DNA of 64,000 bases, taken from the NCBI RefSeq assembly GCF_050971785.1, contig NZ_JBPCCU010000006.1:310001-374000 (forward strand), written 5' to 3'. Position numbers and translations under genes: made by a program. Positions 37,201 to 45,700 of the stretch are shown here, piece after piece. Numbering within the stretch: position 1 is the stretch's first letter; every line of letters begins with the position of its first letter. Source of the stretch: Actinomadura_E scrupuli (lineage in GTDB: Bacteria; Actinomycetota; Actinomycetes; Streptosporangiales; Streptosporangiaceae). A model generated the notes under the pieces. The model was not told the DNA's origin. It saw only the letters and a list, made by a program, of their open reading frames with translations, and searched no databases.

Positions 37201-38406
37201 ACCATACGTATGTCGATTAAGAGTAGGCCTTGGCCTTCAAGAAGCGCAGCACTTGAGTACTGTGCGATTTGGAGCACTCTTGTACCTCTGGGACCGCGCG
37301 CCGCGACTGTTGCTGATGGGATAACCGTCGCCGGAATTACCTCTTCCCTTGTGGGCAGGTCGAGAATCTCAGGAAACCCTTTCGTTCTGGATGCCAGCGG
37401 CGGCCTAGCTTTCAAAGGTTGCGATATTGGCGGACTTGGGTTCACGCTGAGTCCTGACGATGCAGCGCAGATGATTGAGAGCGATAGTCGGAATTCTGAT
37501 GTTCTTCGCCCATACATGAATGGAAAGGATCTAAATTCTCGACCAGACCTCACGGGCGGTAGGTGGGTGATTGACTTCAATGATTCTTCAGAAGATCAGG
37601 CCAGGGTATATTCGACTATCTTTCGGATTGTCGAAGAGAGGGTCAAGCCGACTCGAAGCGGGAGCGGTTCGGCCCCTTATTGGCAATATGCGCGAAGGCG
37701 CCCAGCCCTACGTGAGGCGATAAAAGATTTGGAGCAGGTCATTGCCCTCGCTCAATCGAGTAGCACTGTTGCGCCCGCACTTATTGAGAACCACTGCATC
37801 CTCGATCAAAAGATCGTTGTTTTCGCATCAAAGGACCACGCACTCCTTGCCCTATTGAGTAGCGCTCATCATTACTGGTGGGCGAGGGCACGAAGTTCAA
37901 CTCTGAAGACTGATCTGAGCTACACACCATCAGATGTCTTCGAAACCCTGCCATTGCCTGAGCCAACGCAAGCGATGCGGGAGCGGGGGCATCGGCTCGA
38001 CACGTTCCGCCGAGAGCTCATGTTGGCTCGGCAGTCGGGGCTGACGACGACGTACAACCTCGTGAACAGCAAAGAGTGCAACGACGCGGACATCGTGGAG
38101 TTGCGGGTGATCCATCAGGCGATCGATGAGGCGGTGTGCCGGGCGTATGGCTGGGATGACCTGATCCCGCAGCTCGACCATGGCATTCACCCGGTCGGCC
38201 GGGACACCCGGTTCACCGTCGGCCCGGCCGTGCAGCGGGAGCTGGTGGACCGGCTGCTCGAACTCAACCACGAGCGCTATGCCGCCGAGGTCGCCGCCGG
38301 CCTGCACGACAAGAAGACCAGGAAGCCCGCCCGCGGTGCGACGACCCCCAGGCCCACTTCTCGCAAGCCTGATGTCGACCCCGACCAGGGCGCCCTGGAC
38401 TTCTGA
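34273..38406 (+). CDS. drmMI: DISARM N6-adenine DNA methyltransferase DrmMI
   Basis: A protein of 1377 residues. An N-terminal helical part precedes a class I methylase core: VADIAMGSAAFLVAA (SAM-binding motif I, Asp near 608), GVDINPMAVEMAKLSLWL, and the catalytic motif FDAIIGNPPFLGG with NPPF starting at Asn 897. This resembles the PglX/DrmMI family, which methylates adenine to mark self DNA. From roughly 36900 to 37970, the stretch around and after the catalytic motif that should include the target recognition region, base composition is visibly less GC-rich and codon use less biased than on either side, suggesting a swapped specificity region. GC-rich coding returns for the last 140 residues. 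The start is fixed by the TGATG overlap with drmD. Confidence 0.92.
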   Translation: MAPGSSRFPRHSDTFDHSGWLDLIEVSGPFLSIPVLRRAWPTLDAVDKQTRERLRLAQGTGLGSGTAADRREWIDFVLADLLGWGDALHTSGLGELALEVAEHDSTLTPSFALAEPGEDPKPEALRLLGLVCDGSPTQRVAGEDWAATPVDRLAQLCRHHDVPLGLATDGRWFALVWAPRGGVTTTAVFDTVDWATAAERDVVRAFVSILSRSRFFAVPDAETLPMLLKASLDNQEDITEALGVQVRQAVELLVAAIGRAHTLDVKNDGAGIGDVSAHEVYRGSVSVMMRIVFLLFAEERGLLPADKELYRQAYSVGLLCAELEDHVLAGSEQDLEHSNAAWHRLLAVFNAVYFGVSHPDLTMHAHDGSIFDPYRYDWLPLTIDDRTVLHMLRAVQYVQIGTGRNRERRRLSFRALDVEQIGYVYEGLLSFEGFYAEEPVVGLIGKEGYEEEVPLRVLADHAAACATVEELAARLAAEYKDSKIGSAAALTKKLAPLAGADRQEAERKLLAVTAGDYQLAQQLLPFYGIIRTDLRDLPVVILTDALFVTESSLRKNTGTHYTPKFLAEQVVEGALEPLVYSPGPLQTADRDEWQPRSSQELLSLKVADIAMGSAAFLVAACRYLAGHLVEAWSREGSAEAATYLAAPRSEVAADADADPLIIKARRQIIEHCLYGVDINPMAVEMAKLSLWLISMDPKRPFTFLDDRLIAGDSLLGITSLDQLEVLHMDARRGRELHEDDSALFNLTTGLREMVGEIAADRQRLVEIDGTTLEALAEKRQVLAETEAKSARARLIADLAVGAALAYARSGGNGLDTSSHQAIRAATKLIAKDLRQEDSDEVAEERELAVQDQSQMWLRADLPFGGFEREPVHWPLAFPEVFGPTRPNGTGFDAIIGNPPFLGGHKIGSFSGGLYREYLVQAVGGGARGRADLVAYFVLRSHELLGNDGQAGLIATNTLAQGDTREVGLDRLIEDGTTIRMSIKSRPWPSRSAALEYCAIWSTLVPLGPRAATVADGITVAGITSSLVGRSRISGNPFVLDASGGLAFKGCDIGGLGFTLSPDDAAQMIESDSRNSDVLRPYMNGKDLNSRPDLTGGRWVIDFNDSSEDQARVYSTIFRIVEERVKPTRSGSGSAPYWQYARRRPALREAIKDLEQVIALAQSSSTVAPALIENHCILDQKIVVFASKDHALLALLSSAHHYWWARARSSTLKTDLSYTPSDVFETLPLPEPTQAMRERGHRLDTFRRELMLARQSGLTTTYNLVNSKECNDADIVELRVIHQAIDEAVCRAYGWDDLIPQLDHGIHPVGRDTRFTVGPAVQRELVDRLLELNHERYAAEVAAGLHDKKTRKPARGATTPRPTSRKPDVDPDQGALDF

Positions 38407-38408
38407 TG

Positions 38409-38486
38409 CCCACCCCCACTCTCTGCGTGATCATGCAATCAATCGAGGAACGATTGTGTGATCACAGAGGGGCTGGGGGGTGTGGG
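38409..38486. terminator. long imperfect hairpin between drmMI and the inserted cassette
   Basis: The inner arms CTCTGCGTGATCATGCAATC (38421-38440) and GATTGTGTGATCACAGAG (38452-38469) pair imperfectly. The outer C-rich and G-rich flanks extend the pairing to nearly the whole space between two convergent stop codons. It probably terminates transcription from both sides. Confidence 0.5.
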
Positions 38487-38933
38487 TCAGGTGTGGAGTC
38501 TGGCCCAGACCCATTTGCCGGGGGAGCGGCCGGTCCGGGGGTCGATGGGGTCGGGGTGGTGACCCCACTCGGTGGACAACGCCGCGACGAGGTGCAGGCC
38601 CCGGCCGCCGTTGGCGTCGAAGTTGTGCTCGGACAGGTCGAGGCTCTCCAGGGTCAGTTCGACTACCGGAGCCGGCCGGGGCGGGCGCGGGCTGCAGTCC
38701 CAGACAGCGACCAGCACCCCGGTCGGCTCCCGGCGCAGCGCGAACCGTATTTCCCGGTTTGGCGTCTCTTTGGTGGCATTCCCGATGAGTTCTGCCACCA
38801 CGATAAGGGTGTCTTCGGAAATATGCGAACAGCCCCATTTGCCCAACCGCTGGCCGGTGAGCGTACGCGCAAGGCCCGCCGACGCCGGGGACGCGAGCAT
38901 GGGCATGCGCATTTCGTCTGTTATGGCAGTCAT
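38487..38933 (-). CDS. anti-sigma-like HATPase (SpoIIAB/RsbW type)
   Basis: A 148-residue GHKL ATPase. Motifs are SEDTLIVVAELIGNATKET (N box, with AELIGNA in place of the usual VSELVTNA), VAVWDCSPRPP (G1 region, normally VxDxS) and GGRGLHLVAALSTEWG (G2). Single-domain ATPases of this type beside Scr1-type regulators and DUF397 genes are a common actinomycete regulatory trio. The start at 38933 is chosen for the AAGGA site; an upstream ATG at 38957 is in frame. It is divergent from the Scr1 gene. Confidence 0.85.
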   Translation of the reverse strand: MTAITDEMRMPMLASPASAGLARTLTGQRLGKWGCSHISEDTLIVVAELIGNATKETPNREIRFALRREPTGVLVAVWDCSPRPPRPAPVVELTLESLDLSEHNFDANGGRGLHLVAALSTEWGHHPDPIDPRTGRSPGKWVWARLHT

Positions 38934-38963
38934 TCCCGAACCATCCTTGAGAAGCATTCGAAA

Positions 38964-38979
38964 TTCTGTTCTCAGAATG
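38964..38979. promoter_or_regulatory. dyad between HATPase and Scr1 genes
   Basis: ATTCTG-TTCT-CAGAAT is a perfect inverted repeat in the 100-base AT-richer divergent region. It is a candidate operator for the Scr1-type regulator. Confidence 0.4.
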
Positions 38980-39035
38980 GCTCTTACGGTCTAGGATCTG
39001 CTGTGTCTCCAAAGACCCGAAACATCGGAGGAGAA

Positions 39036-39854
39036 ATGCCGATCAACGTCCGAGAGCCTCTCGACCCCAAGATCTCCCTCTGGCACTTCCTGGCCGTGCA
39101 ACTCAGGTTCGAACGAGAGAAGCAAGGCCTCTCGCTCACGCAATGGGGAAAGATCATCAACGCGGCCCGCTCGACTGTTTCCAACGTGGAGGCGGGTCGG
39201 CTGAAGATCGACGAACAGCAGGCCATCAGCATCGACAGGAAATCGGATACCGGCCGGCTCTTCGAGCTGCTGCTCTGGTACGCCCAGATCGCGCACAACC
39301 CCGACTGGTTCCGCCAGTACAGCCAGTACGAGGCGACGGCCACCGCCATCAAGATCTACCACGGTCAGGCCATCCCCGGCCCGCTCCAGACTGACGACTA
39401 CACCAGAGCGCTGCTCCAGGCGAGGCGGTTCCGGGATGTCGAGACGGCGCTGACCGAGCGCGTCGCTCGCAAACGAGCAATCCTGGACCGCGAAGATCCA
39501 CCGTTCCTGTGGGTGCTGATGGACGAGCACGTGCTTGCCTGGCCAGTGGGTGGCCCGGAGGTCATGAAGGCACAGCTCCAGCACCTCCGCGCCATGGCCG
39601 ATCTTCCGCACGTGAGCGTACGGATCATTCCCACGTCGTCCGGTGCTCATCTCGGTATCGACGGCCCGTTCCAAGTCATCAGCATGGAGAACCGGGATGT
39701 GGCCTATTCCGGCGCCCAGAACGGCGGACGGCTGATCGAAGGGACCGGCGAGGTCAAAGAACTCGCCGTAAAATTCGACCATATCGGAGCAAAAGCCGCT
39801 TCCGAGGACGTCTCCCGGGCCCTTATCGAGCAGTATCTGGAGAGGTACACATGA
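39036..39854 (+). CDS. Scr1/DUF5753 helix-turn-helix regulator
   Basis: A 272-residue regulator. An N-terminal XRE-type helix-turn-helix (REKQGLSLTQWGKIINAARSTVSNVEAGR) is followed by the DUF5753 effector domain (YHGQAIPGPLQTDDYTRALL, then RKRAIL, MDEHVL, and MADLPHVSVRIIP). This family regulates development and antibiotic production in Streptomyces and is often paired with a DUF397 protein, here overlapping by ATGA. GGAGGAG precedes the ATG. It could control the surrounding defence genes, but binding is not shown. Confidence 0.9.
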   Translation: MPINVREPLDPKISLWHFLAVQLRFEREKQGLSLTQWGKIINAARSTVSNVEAGRLKIDEQQAISIDRKSDTGRLFELLLWYAQIAHNPDWFRQYSQYEATATAIKIYHGQAIPGPLQTDDYTRALLQARRFRDVETALTERVARKRAILDREDPPFLWVLMDEHVLAWPVGGPEVMKAQLQHLRAMADLPHVSVRIIPTSSGAHLGIDGPFQVISMENRDVAYSGAQNGGRLIEGTGEVKELAVKFDHIGAKAASEDVSRALIEQYLERYT

Positions 39855-40054
39855 CCCCACGCGACGACATCCACTGGCGTAAGAGCTCCCGCAGCGGCGG
39901 CGTCGAGGACGATGCCTGTGTCGAGGTGGCGCGGCTGGGCTCCGGCATCGGAGTCCGCGACTCCAAGCACCCTGCCGCCGGCCACCTCGCCCTGACCCCC
40001 ACCGTGTTCGCCGGCCTCCTCGCCCAAGCCAAGCAGGGCACCTTCGACCGCTGA
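39851..40054 (+). CDS. DUF397 protein
   Basis: A 67-residue DUF397 protein with the family hallmarks WRKSSRSGG, CVEVA, and VRDSKHP. DUF397 proteins act as partners of Scr1-type regulators and may be antitoxin-like. Its start is set by the ATGA overlap with the regulator stop. Confidence 0.9.
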   Translation: MTPRDDIHWRKSSRSGGVEDDACVEVARLGSGIGVRDSKHPAAGHLALTPTVFAGLLAQAKQGTFDR

Positions 40055-40061
40055 TTCTCAG

Positions 40062-40111
40062 CCCTCCGCGATCATGTGGGTCTTGGAGCACCTCCGCATG
40101 ATCACGGAGGG
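40062..40111 (+). terminator. terminator after DUF397
   Basis: CCCTCCGCGATCATG (40062-40076) pairs with CATGATCACGGAGGG (40097-40111) with one mismatch around a 20-base loop, just after the DUF397 stop. The stem contains the same GATCATG core as the hairpin at 38409-38486. Confidence 0.65.
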
Positions 40112-40247
40112 CGAGCGCCCACTGGGCGTTCCTCGGAGAGGTCAGTGGTAGTGGGGGCCTATCGCTCACGGAGATTTCCGCTGAACTACAAGAAGGTGAC
40201 TGTGGTAGTAAAGATTTCCGAACACGGCCTATTGGGAAAGGTGTGGC

Positions 40248-40910
40248 GTGGCGGAGATCTACATGTATGCGGACGAGACGGGCGATATGGACATGACTGG
40301 CTCGCCTGGAACGAGCCGCTACTTCGGCTTCGGAACGGCCGTGTTCAATGGGGATCATGGCAAGGAGCTCTGGGAGGGACTGCGGCTCCGCGCCGAACTG
40401 GAGCGGAAGGGGGTGAACGTTCCGCGCGGTCTGCACGCGAAGGAGGACTCCCACACCACTCGCGACGAGGTGTTCGACCTGCTGCGACGCCAAGGCCCTC
40501 GGCTCGATACGACCTTCCTCTACAAGGCCAACGCGTTTCGTCAAGTCAGGGAAGCGGGCCAGCCGAGGCTCTACAAACTTGCCTGGTACCTCCACTTCAA
40601 GGAGATTGCGCAGCGCGTGAGTCGTCCAGGCGACACCCTCTACGTCATAGCGGCCTCGCTTTCGACCAACCGCAAGACGATGAACGCTCGAGCCGCGCTC
40701 GCCGACGTGTGCGCGCAGAGCGCCTATGGCCGGGAGATCGTGCTTTGCGTATGGGACGCGCCGAGCGCGTGGGGCATCCAGGTCGCCGACTACGGATTGT
40801 GGGCGGTGCAGCGGACTCTCGAAGGCCGCCCCTGCAAGTGGTACCAGGACTGTGTGCTGCCCACGCTGGCGACCACGTTCCTTCCGTGGGGGCGCTGGGA
40901 GCAGGCATAG
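40248..40910 (+). CDS. DUF3800 predicted RNase H-fold nuclease
   Basis: A 220-residue DUF3800 protein. It opens with YMYADETGDMD, the acidic motif of the family, and ends with IQVADYGLWAVQRTLEGR, the conserved QxADxxxxA motif. The conserved acidic residues are those of an RNase H-like active site, so a nuclease role is predicted but unproven. The GTG start has a GGGAAAGG site. DUF3800 genes recur in bacterial defence and mobile-element neighbourhoods. Here the gene is separated by terminators from the DUF397 gene and from the minus-strand genes, so it is probably its own unit. Confidence 0.85.
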   Translation: MAEIYMYADETGDMDMTGSPGTSRYFGFGTAVFNGDHGKELWEGLRLRAELERKGVNVPRGLHAKEDSHTTRDEVFDLLRRQGPRLDTTFLYKANAFRQVREAGQPRLYKLAWYLHFKEIAQRVSRPGDTLYVIAASLSTNRKTMNARAALADVCAQSAYGREIVLCVWDAPSAWGIQVADYGLWAVQRTLEGRPCKWYQDCVLPTLATTFLPWGRWEQA

Positions 40911-40923
40911 TAAGGGCCGGCTA

Positions 40924-40939
40924 TCTCGGTCTCCCGAGA
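40924..40939 (+). terminator. short hairpin after the DUF3800 gene
   Basis: TCTCGG and CCGAGA pair around a TCTC loop 13 bases after the stop. The stem is short, so the call is weak. The rest of 40940-41089 shows no gene. Confidence 0.3.
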
Positions 40940-41089
40940 AGAGGTCCCCTGGACCCCTTGTCACCGGCCAACCTCAGTACATGTCATGGGCCGTCCCACG
41001 TCAAGTCCCTTGAAGTAAGAGGCCAGGGTGGCGCTGAGAGTGCAGGACGGCTGCTGAACAGCCACGCGAGAGCGTGCCCGGCACTTCCG

Positions 41090-41725
41090 CTACCGCGTGC
41101 GTGGCGCGGGCGAGGGGCCGGGTGCGATGGCTTTCAGGTACTCCTCGTCGAGGATCTGGTGAAACCGGCGGGCTTTGCGGCTCTCGGAGGTGTCGGTGCG
41201 CAGGGTGCGGGTGTCGGTCCAGAACTGCCGCCCCGGCGGCGCCTGGAACATGTGTGCAGCCGCCTCACGGAGATGGAGCTCGGTGAGCTGGCCGAGTTCG
41301 TACCTGCTCTCCCAGTACGACAGGATCAGGTTGACGTACATGGCCTGCCTCTGTCCCACGGGGTCGGTGGCGGAGGAGTACGGACCCCAGCACTCCAGGT
41401 AGGCCGGGTCGTCCATCGCCATCTTCAGCAGGTCGGTATGGATCAGCCGGGACGACTGTTCTCGGTTGGCCTTCGACTCACGGGCCTGCAGAACCAGCGA
41501 GGCCGCCACCCCGGCCAGCGCGAACACCGACAGCAGGGCAGCGGCCGCACCGTAGGTCTGCCCGATGTCGCCGCGCCGGGTCCAGGACCCGCTACTGCCG
41601 TCGAAGAGATCGAGTGCCAGTGGCGAAACGGCGACCAGGATGACTGAGATGGACACGAGGGAGATGACGAGCAGTCTCGCGGACAGCGGTCCCGTGAATG
41701 TGGTTCGGCGTGATCGGCCTGCCAT
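41090..41725 (-). CDS. DUF6082 membrane protein
   Basis: A 211-residue protein with two N-terminal membrane helices (LLVISLVSISVILVAVSPLAL and YGAAAALLSVFALAGVAASLVL) and a cytoplasmic helical domain (LIHTDLLKMAMDDPAYLECWG, then NLILSYWESRYELGQL). This is the layout of actinomycete DUF6082 proteins, whose function is unknown. It is 19 bases downstream of the DUF6879 gene. Confidence 0.75.
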   Translation of the reverse strand: MAGRSRRTTFTGPLSARLLVISLVSISVILVAVSPLALDLFDGSSGSWTRRGDIGQTYGAAAALLSVFALAGVAASLVLQARESKANREQSSRLIHTDLLKMAMDDPAYLECWGPYSSATDPVGQRQAMYVNLILSYWESRYELGQLTELHLREAAAHMFQAPPGRQFWTDTRTLRTDTSESRKARRFHQILDEEYLKAIAPGPSPAPRTR

Positions 41726-41744
41726 CGACTACCTCACCGGTCGT

Positions 41745-42350
41745 CTAGGAGGGCTCGGGCGAGCCCGTCAGCACTCCGGTCCGGGCCAGAAAGCCGTCCA
41801 GGTCCTCGCCCTGCCGCCACAACGACTCCAGTTCCGTGCGGCATCCTGCCGCGATCCCAGGGTCGGACTGCAGCTTCGCTCCTGTGACGATGCCGTCGCC
41901 GTCGTACCGCACCTGGTAGACGGTGTCGGCACCGAGCACGATGATCTCAGGCAACGGATCGGCAGTCTCCCAAGGCCTGGCGATCGACGGGTCCAGCACT
42001 CTGATGCGCTCCCCGAGGTCTGCGCGGATGCGCAGGACGTACAGCTCCCACCGCAGGTAGTCCGACAGCGGCAGCTCGACGACCCGCACCCGACGCTGGA
42101 CGATGCCCTTGGCGTCGAGCCTTCGCTGATGCTCGGCGATGCCGGCGCGCATCTCGTCCGCGAGCAGGTGAGCGCGAGGCCAGTCGCCTTCGTCCATTGC
42201 CGCCCAGCTCGGCACGTCGGGTTCCCGGAAGGTCTGTCGGCGCTCCAGCTTCCACGAGGACTCCACCCGCCAGAAGCGGGCCTCGAAGTCCTCGAAGTAG
42301 TCGTCGAGCTTCAACTCCTTGCCGGGAAGCCCTGCGACCCGCTCAAGCAT
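41745..42350 (-). CDS. DUF6879-like protein
   Basis: A 201-residue protein with the DUF6879 pattern: LDDYFEDFEARFWRVESSWKLERRQ, then RVRVVELPLSDYLRWELYVLR and ARPWETADPLPEIIVLG. The family sits next to Scr1/DUF397-type genes and small unknown proteins in actinomycetes; its role is unknown. It overlaps the upstream gene by eight bases. Confidence 0.75.
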   Translation of the reverse strand: MLERVAGLPGKELKLDDYFEDFEARFWRVESSWKLERRQTFREPDVPSWAAMDEGDWPRAHLLADEMRAGIAEHQRRLDAKGIVQRRVRVVELPLSDYLRWELYVLRIRADLGERIRVLDPSIARPWETADPLPEIIVLGADTVYQVRYDGDGIVTGAKLQSDPGIAAGCRTELESLWRQGEDLDGFLARTGVLTGSPEPS

Positions 42351-42705
42351 CGGGAATGTCGGGCTTGGCCGCGATGACCATATTCCGGGGAATGATGACC
42401 AAACGTTCGTCGGCGACGATGCTGACGCCGGTCGGCAGCCGGCCCGCGTACTGCTCGGTCAGGTCGCGGCCGATCACCGCGATGTCGCCATTGTCCAATT
42501 CCCAGATATCCGGGCAGGCAGGTGTGGCATTGGTGTCACCGAGTTCGAGCGCCGACTTCCCCAGCCGTCGCTTGAAGTCGGCTGACGGATCGGCCTCCCA
42601 AGGTCGATTCAATCTGATCTCCTCGAATCGTCTACGGCGCCTCTCCCGAACATCGCACGGCGTGGTCGCCATTTTGTCAAGCTCATGGACGCAGATACCT
42701 GACAT
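42343..42705 (-). CDS. small unknown protein coupled to DUF6879
   Basis: A 120-residue protein, or 109 residues from an internal ATG at 42672 (MATTPCDVRERRRRRFEEI). The C-terminal part (DIWELDNGDIAVIGRDLT, VSIVADERLVIIPRNMVIAAK) is a strand-rich domain also found beside DUF6879 genes. It begins 18 bases from the divergent drmA start, so the drmA promoter must lie inside this gene or be absent. Confidence 0.65.
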   Translation of the reverse strand: MSGICVHELDKMATTPCDVRERRRRRFEEIRLNRPWEADPSADFKRRLGKSALELGDTNATPACPDIWELDNGDIAVIGRDLTEQYAGRLPTGVSIVADERLVIIPRNMVIAAKPDIPDA

Positions 42706-42723
42706 GGTTGAAAGAGGTGTGGC

Positions 42724-45700
42724 GTGACCCCGGATGAACAGGGCGAACTCTTCGATTCCGGAATGCCCAAGCAGCAGGGCCTGGAGCTGAGCGGCGGTGG
42801 CGAGGCCGAGACCAAGGCGGAGCAGCAGGCCGTGATCCAGCCGCTGGACGTGCCGCAGGCGTTTGAGTCGGCGAGCTCCTTCCAGGTGCGGGACGAGCTG
42901 GAGGACTACATCCGGCGGGACCTGCTCGGGCCGTGGGACGGACCGCTGGAGCAGTTCCCGCCCAAGCGGATGGGGCCGCGAGAGCGCTATCTGCTGGGGA
43001 TGCTCGGCCCCAAGCAGGCCGCGAAGTCCACGGTGGACGACGCCGGTGAGGTGCCCGACACCGAGTCCGGGGTGGGCGGCGACGCGTCCGAGGTGGAGCT
43101 ACCGGAGATCCTCAGCCCGCAGGCACTGGGCAAGATCTGGGCGTCCTCGATGGGCCTGTCGTTCTGCGTGCCCGCCAATGTGGACGTGGTCAGCGTCACG
43201 GCTGAATGGGGCCGCTACGACGAGACCGAGCACGAGACCGACGAGGGCAAGAAGGTCCGGGCCTGGTCCCGCGAGCCGTACGTCCGGGAACTGGGCAGGG
43301 ACGGCCTCGCGGAGGTACGGCTCGACGCGGAGCCCTCGTACAAGATCCCGCTGACCGGGGCGCACGAGGACGAGCCCGGTGTCCTGCTTGCGGTGAACGT
43401 ACGGCCCCGGGACGGCAAGCGGGTCGTCGAGATCACGCTGATCAACGGGCAGCGGGAGCAGACCGGGAGCACCGCCGACACCACCTGGCTGTTCCAGGCA
43501 CAGCTCACCGTGACCGCGCTGGACGGCGCCAAGCCGATCTTCCTGCCGGTGGACGATCCGCTCGACGACCTGGCCGCGGTGGGTTCGGACGGTGAGGAAC
43601 TGCATCTGCGGCTGCTCTACCGCAACGAGCGCAGGTACGCCGCCGGCCGAAACGTGGCCGTACACGCGGAGGTCGACGAGGGCGAGCGCAGAGCCTGCGT
43701 GCTGCGGACCACCTGGCTGCCGTCCTACAACGTGCCCGCCACCATCGCCCCGGTCGGCGAGGGCACCCCGCTGGAGCACGTCGAGCTGTCCATGGACGTC
43801 CTCGCCACAGCCGGCCCCGAGGAGCTGAAGCGCGGCCTCCAGCCGCTGATCGATGGCTATCAGGACTGGCTGGACCACCGTGAGGCGCAGATCCCCGGAT
43901 TGCCGGAGCCGCTACGGCCCGCGGCCACCAAGGCCACCTATGACGCGCGCCAGGCGGCGAAGCGGATCGCCGCCGGGGTAAGCCTGCTGACCGACCCGTC
44001 CGCTCCGTACCACTCCGACGCCCTGCGGGCCTTCCACTTCGCCAACGAGACGATGGCGCTCCAGCGGCGGCACACCGCGCTCGCTCCGCTCCGCGAGGAG
44101 GGCATGACCTTCCAGCAGGCCGAAGAGGTGATCGGGCAGCAGGGGGAGAAGGCCGCGAGCTGGCGGCCGTTCCAGCTCGCTTTCGTGCTGCTCAACCTGC
44201 CCTCCCTCACCGACCCCGCTCATCCTGAACGCGCCGCCGATCACACCGCGCTGGTGGACCTGCTGTTCTTCCCCACCGGCGGCGGCAAGACCGAGGCCTA
44301 CCTCGGCCTGACCGCCTACACCTTCGCGATCCGCAGGCTGCAGGGCCTGCAGGGCACCGGCGAGGACGCGCGCAGCGGCGAGGCGGGGGTGGCCGTGTTC
44401 ATGCGCTACACCCTTCGGCTGCTCACCGCCCAGCAGTTCCAGCGGGCAGCGGCGCTGATCTGCGCGGCTGAGGTGCTGCGCCGCGCCGACCCCGGCACCT
44501 GGGGGGACGAGCCGTTCCGGATCGGCCTGTGGGTGGGGGCGGGGGTGTCGCCCAACTGGTTCGATGACGCCAAGGACCAGGTCTTCGACGCCCGGACCTC
44601 CGGTGACGGCAAGCGCGCCAACGTGTTCCAGACCCTGGCCTGCCCGTGGTGCGGGGAGCGGTTGCGTGCCGAACGCGACCTGCACATCGACGAGGCCCAG
44701 CGCCGGATCCTGCTCTACTGCCACCGGGGTGAGGGCGCGGAGGCCTGCCCGTTCTCCCGGCGGATGGCCGACGGGGAGGGCCTGCCGATCCTCACCGTGG
44801 ACGAGGAGATCTACCGGTACGCGCCGAGCCTGGTCATCGCGACCGTGGACAAGCTCGCCCAGCTGCCCTGGAAGGGCTATGCCGGGATGCTGTTCGGCCG
44901 GGTCCGCCAGCGGTGCCCCCGGCACGGATACCGGCACGACGATCTGGACGAGAAGACCGGCTGTGCCAGCAGGCACCAGAAGAAGGACGCGCTGCCGGCC
45001 GTCTCCTCTCAGCCGGTCGTACGGCTCCGCCCGCCCGATCTGATCATTCAGGACGAGCTGCACCTGATCTCCGGGGCGCTGGGCACCACCGTCGGACTGT
45101 TCGAGGCGGCCATCGCCGAGCTGACCAGCCGGCCGTACGACGGCAGGCTGACCGGCCCGAAGATCATCGCCTCCACCGCCACGACTAAACGGGCCCGCGA
45201 GCAGGTGCTCGGGGTGTTCGGGCGGGATCTGGCGGTGTTCCCGCCGCAGGTCATCGACGTGGCGGACACGTTCTTCTCCCGCCAGGTGCCCATCACCCCG
45301 CAGACTCCCGGCCGCCGCTACCTGGGGCTCTGCGCGCACGGGGTGCGGATCAAGTCGGCAGAGATCCGGCTGGCGGAAATCCTGCTGCTGGCCGGTCAGA
45401 CGCTGTTCGACAGGTACGGCGAGGCCGCCGACCCGTACATGACGATGGTCGGCTACTTCAACGCCACCCGGGAACTGGCCGGGATGCGCCGCTACCTCGA
45501 CGACGACGTCACCACCCGGGTCCGCCGGCACGGCAAGGCCAAGGGCCTGTCGGACCGGATCGTCACCCGGGCCGGGATGCTGACGATCCAGGAGCTCACC
45601 TCCCGGATCTCCTCGGGCGACATCACCGACGTGCTCAAACGGCTGGAGCACGGCTTCGACGCCGACCTGGACACCTCCCGGCGCCGTTACGACTGCCCGG

